From Betaproteobacteria bacterium UBA6910 (GTDB taxonomy: Bacteria; Pseudomonadota; Gammaproteobacteria; Burkholderiales; UBA6910): a stretch of DNA of 6,565 bases. A model generated the notes under the pieces. That model had not been told where the DNA came from, searched no databases, and saw nothing but the letters and a program-made list of their open reading frames with translations. A program made the translations under genes and the position numbers. Below, piece after piece: positions 1 through 5,654 of the stretch (the first letter of the stretch is position 1; each line of letters opens with the position of its first letter). The stretch lies in the NCBI GenBank assembly GCA_002451065.1, contig DKBC01000055.1:4548-11112 (forward strand), read 5' to 3'.

Positions 1-23
1 GACTACAGACTCTGGGAAGCAGA

Positions 24-43
24 CCGGCGGTCCGTGCCGCCGG
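24..43 (-). terminator. Candidate hairpin terminator downstream of fpr
   Basis: A perfect 7-bp GC stem (24-30 pairing with 37-43) with a 6-base loop lies 9 bases past the fpr stop codon. Read on the minus strand it is followed by a short mixed pyrimidine stretch (TCTGCTTCCC) rather than a true T-run. It could end the operon transcript or simply protect its 3' end. The position fits the end of the operon, but the weak T tract and the generally high GC content keep confidence low. Confidence 0.4.
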
Positions 44-52
44 CGGCGCAAG

Positions 53-880
53 TCACCACAAATTTTCGACGGCCAGGTGCCCGGGCTTGCCGCGGCGGCT
101 AAGCTGGAAGCCGCGGCCGGTGAGCAGATTGCGGCTGTCGTCCACCATCTGCGGGTTGCCGCAGATCATGATGCGCGAGCGGTCGTGGTCCAGGGCCAAC
201 TCCGCCTCGCGCTCCAGTACCCCGTTCTCGATCAACGTCGTGAGCCGGCCATTCAGCGCACCCGGGACCTGGTCGCGGGTAACGGCCTGGACGTAACGCA
301 ACTTGTGGACCGTCTCTCCCAAGAGTTCGTGTTCCGCCAAACCGAGAATCAGTTCCTGGTACGCGAGTTCGTCGCGATGGCGGACACCGTGCACCAGGAC
401 CAGATTCTCGTAACGGTCCCAGACCGAAGGGTCGTAGAGGATGGAAATGAAGGGCGCGAGCCCGGTGCCGGTGGACAGCATCCACAAGTCCCTGCCTCCC
501 TCGAAACGAGTGGTGGTCAGGAACCCGTAGGCCATTTTTTCCACGAAGATTTCATCGTCCACGTTGAGCGCGCTCAGGCGGCTGGTGAACTCCCCGCCCG
601 GGACCACGATGGAGTAGAACTCCAGGTGCTCGTCGTAGCTGGCGGAGACGATGGAGTACGCCCGCCACACAATGCTCCCGTCCTCCTTGGGAAGTCCGAG
701 CCGCGCGAACTGCCCCGGTTCAAATCGGTAGCCGCGAAAGCGCGTGGTCTTGAAGGAGAAAAGATGGGGCGTCCACGGGCGGAGATAGGTGATGCGCTCC
801 ACCGTATATTTGTCGGCGGGCGCAACCGGCTGCCGGCGCGCGACGGCGGGCGCGGCTCGGGATATGTCGGCGCCGGTCAT
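53..880 (-). CDS. fpr: Ferredoxin--NADP(+) reductase
   Basis: This is a cytosolic FAD flavoprotein that exchanges electrons between NADP(H) and ferredoxin or flavodoxin (EC 1.18.1.2). With the ATG at 880 it has 275 residues. The FAD-binding barrel spans about 25-125 and includes the RAYS motif (73-76), which stacks on and holds the flavin. The NADP-binding domain follows, with STGTGLAPF (136-144) and CGNPQM (240-245). The C-terminus is GHLAVENLW; ending in an aromatic residue resembles E. coli Fpr (...EHYW) rather than the Rhodobacter/Azotobacter type. The first ~24 residues extend beyond E. coli Fpr and are Ala/Arg/Pro-rich, with no clear signal peptide. An in-frame TTG at 904 would add eight residues; I prefer the ATG, although neither has a strong Shine-Dalgarno. 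The gene is last in the operon, 54 bases after cysH, and probably feeds electrons to sulfite reductase through a ferredoxin. That role is inferred from context; Fpr can also serve oxidative-stress or general ferredoxin reduction. Confidence 0.93.
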   Translation of the reverse strand: MTGADISRAAPAVARRQPVAPADKYTVERITYLRPWTPHLFSFKTTRFRGYRFEPGQFARLGLPKEDGSIVWRAYSIVSASYDEHLEFYSIVVPGGEFTSRLSALNVDDEIFVEKMAYGFLTTTRFEGGRDLWMLSTGTGLAPFISILYDPSVWDRYENLVLVHGVRHRDELAYQELILGLAEHELLGETVHKLRYVQAVTRDQVPGALNGRLTTLIENGVLEREAELALDHDRSRIMICGNPQMVDDSRNLLTGRGFQLSRRGKPGHLAVENLW

Positions 881-924
881 GAACTGAACCAAGCCGCGCC
901 GCAACCCGCGAAAACCGTTTCCAT
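877..924 (-). other. Short leader ORF overlapping the fpr start (possible translational coupler)
   Basis: An ATG at 924, preceded by the purine-rich sequence GAGGCGAGAG, opens a 15-codon frame whose TGA stop overlaps the fpr ATG in an ATGA arrangement. The encoded peptide (METVFAGCGAAWFSS) resembles nothing I recognise. The fpr ATG has poor Shine-Dalgarno complementarity of its own (GGCTTGGTTCAGTTC precedes it), so ribosomes ending this ORF could restart at fpr. This reading rests only on layout; a chance ORF is equally possible. Confidence 0.25.
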
Positions 925-934
925 CACTCTCGCC

Positions 935-1660
935 TCATGCCGTCTCGGTCACCTGGTCCGCCGCCCGAGCGGCTCGCACCGTGGCCGCCGAATGCAGCCC
1001 GCATTCCTTGTTGGCCGGATCCTCCCACCACCAGCGCCCCGCCCGCAGGTCCTCCCCCGCGGCCACCGCCCGGGTGCAGGGGGCGCAGCCGATGCTGGGA
1101 TAACCCTGGTCGTGGAGCGCGTTGTAGGGCACGTCGCGCCCCCGCACATAGGTCCACACGTCGATCAGCGACCAGTCCGCCAAGGGACTGAACTTGAACA
1201 GCCCGGTGGCGTCGTCAAATTCGGATACCGGCAACTCGCGCCGGGTCACTGCCTGTTCTCGCCTGAGGCCCGTGATCCAGGCGCGCCTGCCCGCGAGGGC
1301 CCGCTTCAATGGCTCCACCTTGCGCACTCGGCAGCATTCCTTGCGCAGGGCGATGCTGTCGTAAAAGGCGCTGGGTCCATGCTCGTTGACGTAGCGCTCC
1401 ACGGCCCCGCTGTCCGGGTAATAGATGCGGAGCCGGATGCCGTAGCGATCCGCCACCCGCTTCATCAGGTCGTGGGTCTCCTGGGGAAGGCGGCCGGTAT
1501 CCAGGGTGAAAATCTCAATGCCAGGAAATTCCCGGGCAATCAGGTCGGTGAGTACCATGTCCTCCACCCCGAAACTGCTGGCGAATGCCGACGGGAAAAA
1601 TTCCTGCTCGGCGGTTTTCAGGACCGCCCGCGCCTGATCGATTTTCTGCTCCAGACTCAT
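935..1660 (-). CDS. cysH: Assimilatory adenylylsulfate (APS) reductase, [4Fe-4S] type
   Basis: This enzyme reduces APS to sulfite and AMP using thioredoxin-type reductants (EC 1.8.4.10) in the cytosol. It has 241 residues, typical of the bacterial family. The N-terminal nucleotide-binding loop is SSFGVEDMV (28-36), followed by LDTGRLPQET (53-62). The cysteine pair C109-C110 in ECCRVRKVEPL and the C192-x2-C195 pair in GCAPCTR are the four ligands expected for the [4Fe-4S] cluster. The cluster separates APS-using enzymes from the PAPS reductases of enteric bacteria, which lack it. ITGLRREQAVTR (129-140) is the conserved substrate-binding region, and C220 in KECGLH is the catalytic cysteine that forms the thiosulfonate intermediate. 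The ATG at 1660 has a strong Shine-Dalgarno, AAGGAG with a 6-base spacer. The gene follows the sulfite reductase gene by 39 bases, so its product sulfite goes straight to the neighbouring enzyme. PAPS use is unlikely given the cysteines. Confidence 0.96.
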   Translation of the reverse strand: MSLEQKIDQARAVLKTAEQEFFPSAFASSFGVEDMVLTDLIAREFPGIEIFTLDTGRLPQETHDLMKRVADRYGIRLRIYYPDSGAVERYVNEHGPSAFYDSIALRKECCRVRKVEPLKRALAGRRAWITGLRREQAVTRRELPVSEFDDATGLFKFSPLADWSLIDVWTYVRGRDVPYNALHDQGYPSIGCAPCTRAVAAGEDLRAGRWWWEDPANKECGLHSAATVRAARAADQVTETA

Positions 1661-1699
1661 TTCACTCTCCTTGATTCATCGACTTCCTGGGGCTTGCTG

Positions 1700-3793
1700 T
1701 CACGCAGGTACCGCCTCGGCCCGGGCCAGCCGAGGCATGGCCGACGGTGCCAGGCGCGGCAGCGCCTCCGCGATGTCCAACTGCCGGTCCCGCTCGCTGC
1801 AAAACTGCCCCAGCGCCAGGGTCCATTCATCGATCTCCCGAAACAGGGCCTTCAGCTCCTGCTCGGCCCAGTGGTCTTCGCCCAGCGCCAGGGCGTGCGC
1901 GAAGCGACCCACACCGTCCGCCAGGACCCCGGGCGCGAGGCGCTTGGCCTCGCGCGCAATGTCCGCCAGGGTCTCTGCCTTGCCGCCGCGCAGGAACTGG
2001 ACCAGTCCCTGGCCCAGCACCCGCAGAATGGCTTCCGCGCAGTTCACGGCCTCGGCGTACTTCTTGTGGTTGAGCAGGGTGTCGCGGTAGCCGCGCTCGT
2101 GGGCGGCCTCGAAGAAGCTGGCGCCGATACGCACCTGGCTGGCTCCCGCGCACTCGCCGCCACCGAGTTGCAGCACGCGAAAATCGTGGGCGTCGCCATG
2201 GTCCCGAAGCACCGCCGAGAGGTCCCCCTCCCGCACCTCGGTGAGGTCCGTGAGCAGTGCCCTGAAGTAGTCCGCACCCTGGCGCCGAGCCCAAGCGGCG
2301 AATGACTCCACGCCCCTGCGCGTACCGCGAAAGGCCAGCTTCACCCGCTCCACTGCGGTCTCGATGCGGGCCACCGGCACCGAGGGCCCGCGAATGCCCA
2401 GCCCGCCGCCTGCAACGCCGTCACCCCCGAAGAACGTCTGATAATGGGGAATCAGCCGGCCATGCAGCCGCCGTCCCTCGCCGTAGAGTCCGATGTCGCC
2501 CGTCTCCGGCTGGGCGCAGCCGTTATGGCAGCCGGATACGCGCAGGCGCAGGTCCTCCGCGCCGCCGCTCAATTTCGCCCCCAGCGTGGGGGACGCCGTG
2601 ATGCCGAGCCGGCAGCTGGAGGTGCCGGGGCACGCCACCACGTTGTCGCCGGCCTTGGGCTCGGCGAGTCCGAGTGCCCCCAGCCCAACTTTGAGCGCGG
2701 CCAGGCGCGGCTCCGGAACGTCCACCAGGATCAGGTTCTGGTCCTGGGTGGTGCGCACGTCGCTGAGGTTTTCGGCCAGCATCAGGGCCGCGACGCCCCG
2801 CAGCTGGGCAGCGGTGAGCTGGCCCAGGGGCACGGAGACCGGCAGCACGAACCGCCCCGGCTGCTTCTGGGCGAAGGGCCGCCGCGGCGCGCCCGGTCCC
2901 GGGATCTCCGAGTCCGGGCCGCGACTCCAGGCGCCGGCGGGACGCTCCATCGCCTCGAACGCGGGCAGCACTCGGGCGAGCTCCTCCCGGTACTTCTCTA
3001 CAAACCCTTCGGAGCCGAAACGGTCCACCAAAAACTTGATGCGCGACTTGGCGCGCTTGGTGCGATCCGAGTAGCGGTTGTGGAGCGCGACCAGCGCCAC
3101 CATCACCGGCAGCAGCTCCTGTTCCTCGATGAATTCCTCCACCAGAATGGCTTCGTGGGGCTTGTGCCCGAGGCCGCCGCCGGCCAGCACCCGAAATCCG
3201 AAACGCTCCTCGCGCCGGACCGCTACCACCCCCACGTCGTGGATCATGCCTTGGGCGCAATCCGCCTCGCAGCCGGAGAAGCTGATCTTGAACTTTCGCG
3301 GCAGCTGTTGGTTGAGGGGATTGCGCAGGAAGTGGCGCACTGCCGCCCCATGGTGCAAGCCGATATCGGTGTGCTCCCGCGGGCAGACTCCGGCCAGCGG
3401 ACAGGCGGTCACGTTGCGGATGGTGTTGCCGCAGGCCTCGCGGGTGGTGAGCCCCGCCTCCGCCAGGCGGCGCAGCGCGGCGGGCGCGTGCTGCAGGGGA
3501 ACAAAGTGAACCTGGATGTCCTGGCGGGTGGTGATGTGCACCGAGTCGTGCTCGGCATAGCGCTCCAGCACGTCGGCGATGGCTTCCAGCCCCTGCGGCT
3601 CGAGCCGGCCACCCGGCACCTTAACCCGCAGCATGTTGACACCGTCCTGGCGCTGCCCGTAGACGCCGTGCTGCAGCCGTACGGCGGTAAAGCGCTCCGG
3701 ATCAATGCCGCCCGACACGTAGCCCTGAAGCGCCTGCTCGAAGCGCAGCAGCTCCGCGAGATCGGAAAGACTTTGCGTGGGATTCATTGTCAT
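1700..3793 (-). CDS. cysI: Siroheme sulfite (nitrite/sulfite) reductase hemoprotein with C-terminal helical extension
   Basis: The enzyme probably catalyses six-electron reduction of sulfite to sulfide in cysteine synthesis. It has 697 residues from the ATG at 3793. The ferredoxin-like half-domain and siroheme domain occur twice. In the first half are TTRQDIQVH (88-96), NTIRN (123-127), CPLAGVC (131-137), LPRKFKI (164-170) and SGCEADCA (173-180). R90, R126, K167 and K169 match the basic residues that hold sulfite in E. coli CysI (R83, R153, K215, K217). The second half has ACPGTSSC (387-394) and SGCHNGCAQP (420-429), the expected ligands of the siroheme-linked [4Fe-4S] cluster. A Pro/Gly-rich linker lies near 282-312. 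Residues ~540-697 form an added, largely helical region. There is no flavin domain and no cysJ nearby, so ferredoxin is the likely donor. Nitrite reduction is possible for the family, but the cysH, cysB and permease neighbours favour sulfite. Confidence 0.92.
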   Translation of the reverse strand: MTMNPTQSLSDLAELLRFEQALQGYVSGGIDPERFTAVRLQHGVYGQRQDGVNMLRVKVPGGRLEPQGLEAIADVLERYAEHDSVHITTRQDIQVHFVPLQHAPAALRRLAEAGLTTREACGNTIRNVTACPLAGVCPREHTDIGLHHGAAVRHFLRNPLNQQLPRKFKISFSGCEADCAQGMIHDVGVVAVRREERFGFRVLAGGGLGHKPHEAILVEEFIEEQELLPVMVALVALHNRYSDRTKRAKSRIKFLVDRFGSEGFVEKYREELARVLPAFEAMERPAGAWSRGPDSEIPGPGAPRRPFAQKQPGRFVLPVSVPLGQLTAAQLRGVAALMLAENLSDVRTTQDQNLILVDVPEPRLAALKVGLGALGLAEPKAGDNVVACPGTSSCRLGITASPTLGAKLSGGAEDLRLRVSGCHNGCAQPETGDIGLYGEGRRLHGRLIPHYQTFFGGDGVAGGGLGIRGPSVPVARIETAVERVKLAFRGTRRGVESFAAWARRQGADYFRALLTDLTEVREGDLSAVLRDHGDAHDFRVLQLGGGECAGASQVRIGASFFEAAHERGYRDTLLNHKKYAEAVNCAEAILRVLGQGLVQFLRGGKAETLADIAREAKRLAPGVLADGVGRFAHALALGEDHWAEQELKALFREIDEWTLALGQFCSERDRQLDIAEALPRLAPSAMPRLARAEAVPA

Positions 3794-3801
3794 CAGTCTC
3801 C
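3787..3801 (-). promoter_or_regulatory. Ribosome-binding site and dual ATG start of the sulfite reductase gene
   Basis: A GGAG (3798-3801, minus strand) precedes two in-frame ATGs, at 3793 (4-base spacer) and 3787 (10-base spacer). Neither spacing is ideal, so the N-terminus could be MTMNP or MNP. The first is used here; the difference is two residues. No upstream in-frame start has comparable support, although the reading frame stays open well into the permease gene. Confidence 0.6.
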
Positions 3802-3816
3802 GGTTGATGAATGGGG

Positions 3817-4584
3817 TCAGAGCGCCAGCTTCGCCCCGACCAGGGCGAGTACAGCTGCCAGGGCATTTTTCAAGAAGGAATTGGGCAGTGAGCTCGCAAA
3901 ATGGCTGCCCAGGAGAATTCCCGGCAGCGAGCCCAGCAGCAGCCATCCCAGGACACCGTAGTCCACCGTGCCGAGAGAGGCATGACCGAGGCCCGCCACC
4001 AGCGCCAGCGGCACGGCGTGCACGATGTCGGTTCCCACGATCCGGGCTGCCGCGGCCCCGGGGTAGAGGAACAGCAGCGCCGCTGCTCCCAGGGCGCCGG
4101 CGCCCACCGAGGACGCGGTGACCAGAGCACCGATGAGCGCTCCCACCGCCACCGTGGCCGAGGGACCGGCCGGGTGATGGCGAAACTTCTGCCCCCGGCG
4201 AAGGGCCAGCAGGGGGCCCCTGAACAGCATGGAAACGGCAGTGAGCATCAGGGCCACCCCGAGGATCGTGGTGATAATGGAGGAGAAGCGCTCCAGGTCC
4301 TCCCGCACGCCTGCGAGCAGCGCCAGAGTCAGCAGCGCAGCCGGAAGGCTGCCCGCCGCCAGCCACCCGGCCACGCGCCAATCCACGTGGCCGCGGCGCG
4401 CGTGAACCCAGGCCCCTCCCGCCTTGGTGATAGAGGCGTAGAGCAGGTCGGTGCCCACGGCCACCACCGGCGGCACTCCGAATCCGAGCACCAGCAGCGG
4501 CGTCATCAGGGACCCGCCGCCGACACCGGTCAGCCCGACGAGAAAGCCGACCGCGAGTCCCGCCACCGAATAAGTCCACTCCAC
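3817..4584 (-). CDS. TauE/SafE-family (DUF81) membrane permease, likely sulfite/sulfate transport
   Basis: A polytopic inner-membrane protein of 255 residues, normal for TauE/SafE permeases, which move sulfite, sulfoacetate or other sulfur oxyanions. About seven or eight hydrophobic helices are visible. The two halves look duplicated: the N-terminal half has GLTGVGGGS (17-25), GTDLLYA (44-50), GHVDW (65-69) and GSLPAALL (78-85), and the second half repeats GTDIVHA (184-190), GTVDYG (205-210) and GSLPGILLG (218-226). The start is a GTG at 4584, supported by GGAG with an 8-base spacer; an out-of-frame ATG at 4591 is not used. This is the first gene of the operon, 23 bases before the sulfite reductase gene. 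It might import sulfate, as proposed for the TauE-like CysZ in the Corynebacterium glutamicum cys cluster, or export excess toxic sulfite made by CysH. Direction and substrate cannot be read from sequence. Confidence 0.9.
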   Translation of the reverse strand: MEWTYSVAGLAVGFLVGLTGVGGGSLMTPLLVLGFGVPPVVAVGTDLLYASITKAGGAWVHARRGHVDWRVAGWLAAGSLPAALLTLALLAGVREDLERFSSIITTILGVALMLTAVSMLFRGPLLALRRGQKFRHHPAGPSATVAVGALIGALVTASSVGAGALGAAALLFLYPGAAAARIVGTDIVHAVPLALVAGLGHASLGTVDYGVLGWLLLGSLPGILLGSHFASSLPNSFLKNALAAVLALVGAKLAL

Positions 4585-4690
4585 TGCGCATGCTCCAGGG
4601 GTTGATGCGATGCATGGTAGGTAAGGCTTATAGAATTACAAAGACTAATGTGCTATTTTGTTATAACCAAGATGAATTTATCACTTTATA
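4585..4690. promoter_or_regulatory. Divergent promoter/operator region between the permease-cysIH-fpr operon and cysB
   Basis: The 106 bases separate two divergently transcribed units. Positions 4621-4690 have 18 G/C out of 70 (26%), against strongly GC-rich genes on both sides. Visible elements are TTATA at 4628-4632 and again at 4661-4665, 33 bp apart (about three helical turns), and a perfect 8-bp palindrome GTTATAAC at 4660-4667. LysR-type regulators usually bind such AT-rich dyads between their own gene and a divergent target, so CysB sites here are likely. A possible minus-strand -10 is TATAAG (4627-4632) without a good -35, as expected for an activator-dependent promoter. For cysB, TATAAC at 4662-4667 is a possible -10. 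Exact promoters and sites are inference. Confidence 0.6.
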
Positions 4691-4710
4691 TTGAAACTTC
4701 AGCAGCTTAG
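4672..4710 (+). other. 12-codon ORF overlapping the cysB start
   Basis: An ATG at 4672 opens a short frame (MNLSLYIETSAA, stop TAG at 4708-4710) that overlaps the first codons of cysB in another frame. It is preceded only by AACCAAG, a weak ribosome site. It might act as an upstream ORF that tunes initiation at the TTG of cysB, but it may equally be chance. Confidence 0.15.
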
Positions 4711-5632
4711 GTATCTAAGGGAAGTGTCGCGGCGGGGACTCAACGTTTCCGAAGCCGCAGAGCGATTACACACTTCGCAACCAGGGATCAGCCGGCAGAT
4801 CCGCCAGCTGGAGGAGGAACTCGGGGTGCACATTTTCGTGCGCCACGGAAAGCGCATCGTGGAGGTGACCGAGCCCGGGCGCGCAGTGCTGGCCATCGCC
4901 GAACGCATCCTGGGAGAGGCGGAGAACCTGCGGCGGGTAGGGCAGGATTTCGCGGGCGAGGCCCAGGGCAGCCTCGCCATCGCCACCACCCATACCCAGG
5001 CCCGCTATGCCCTGCCCCCCGTGGTGGAGCAGTTCGTGAAGCTCTACCCCCGGGTCAGCCTTTCATTAAGGCAGGGCAGCCCCACCCAGCTTTGCGAGCA
5101 GGTGATTTCCGGCGAAGCCGACTTGGTCATCGCCACCGAGGCCATCGCCGAGTACCGGGAACTGGTAATGCTTCCCTGCTACCAATGGAACCGTTGCGTG
5201 ATCGCGCTTCCCGGGCATCCGCTTCTGACCCAGCCGTCGCTCACCCTGGAGGCCCTCGCCCGGGAACCCATCGTAACCTACGACTTCGCCTTCACCGGGC
5301 GCTCCCAGGTGAACAAGGCCTTCGAGGCGCGGGGGCTCACGCCCAACGTGGTGCTCACCGCCATCGATTCGGACGTGATCAAGACCTACGTGCGCCTGGG
5401 GCTGGGCGTCGGCATCATCGCCAAGATGGCGTTCGACCCGGACCAGGATCAGGACCTGTGCGCGTTGGACGCATCCCACCTCTTCGAATCCAGCACCACG
5501 CGCATCGGCATCCGCCGCCGCGCCTACCTGAGAGGCTATGCCTACGACTTCATCCGCCTGTTCGCGCCCCAACTCACCCGGGAGGTGGTGGAGCGCGCCA
5601 TGGGCGGCGGCGGCAGCGAATATCAACTCTAA
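4691..5632 (+). CDS. cysB: LysR-type regulator of cysteine biosynthesis
   Basis: A DNA-binding activator of sulfate assimilation genes, 313 residues (E. coli CysB has 324). The N-terminal winged helix-turn-helix (about 1-60) opens MKLQQLRY, as in E. coli CysB, with the recognition segment HTSQPGISRQIRQLEEELG at 27-45. The effector domain (about 90-295) has TTHTQARYALP (99-109), GSPTQ (129-133), ATEA (148-151), LPCYQWNR (161-168) and FTGRS (201-205). T100, T102, Q103, T149 and T202 fall at the same numbers as the residues lining the sulfate/acetylserine pocket of Klebsiella CysB, so inducer sensing is probably kept. The start is TTG at 4691; homology fixes it, although no clear Shine-Dalgarno precedes it. 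The C-terminus is shorter than in enterics and ends GGGGSEYQL. Family knowledge says N-acetylserine is the inducer and that CysB often represses its own gene; both are inferred here. A Cbl-type paralogue is the main alternative. Confidence 0.93.
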   Translation: MKLQQLRYLREVSRRGLNVSEAAERLHTSQPGISRQIRQLEEELGVHIFVRHGKRIVEVTEPGRAVLAIAERILGEAENLRRVGQDFAGEAQGSLAIATTHTQARYALPPVVEQFVKLYPRVSLSLRQGSPTQLCEQVISGEADLVIATEAIAEYRELVMLPCYQWNRCVIALPGHPLLTQPSLTLEALAREPIVTYDFAFTGRSQVNKAFEARGLTPNVVLTAIDSDVIKTYVRLGLGVGIIAKMAFDPDQDQDLCALDASHLFESSTTRIGIRRRAYLRGYAYDFIRLFAPQLTREVVERAMGGGGSEYQL

Positions 5633-5636
5633 GGGC

Positions 5637-5654
5637 CGCGGCTAGTCCGCCGCG
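5637..5654. terminator. Possible hairpin between convergent cysB and murJ
   Basis: A 6-bp GC stem (5637-5642 with 5649-5654) and 6-base loop straddle the murJ stop codon, just past the cysB stop. The two genes converge with only 9 bases between them, so a shared two-way terminator would have to sit here or inside a gene end. There is no T-run on either side and the local GC content makes short stems common, so support is weak. Confidence 0.2.

Noticed and set aside
881..934. A possible frameshift or longer N-terminus for fpr extending to cysH
   Set aside because: The fpr frame is open back to the cysH stop, but has only TTG codons (892 and 904) and no ATG upstream of 880. The extra residues resemble no Fpr N-terminus, and the core is complete without them.
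77..2305. Plus-strand open frame of 742 codons opposite fpr, cysH and the reductase tail
   Set aside because: It is antisense to three genes with clear family motifs, has no recognisable domain, and is explained by GC-rich codon structure.
1700..3793. Assignment of the hemoprotein as an assimilatory nitrite reductase (NirA)
   Set aside because: The family covers both activities, but the operon with cysH, the divergent cysB and the lack of nitrate genes favour sulfite reduction.
2444..3961. Plus-strand open frame of 505 codons opposite the sulfite reductase
   Set aside because: It shadows the opposite strand of a well-supported gene, with no motif or ribosome site.
1700..4615. A 971-codon open frame on the minus strand that could be a fused permease-reductase protein
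   Set aside because: Upstream of 3793 it reads the permease gene in the wrong frame and gives low-complexity Arg/Gly/Ala sequence. The permease in its own frame has coherent membrane helices, and the reductase has its own ribosome site and start.
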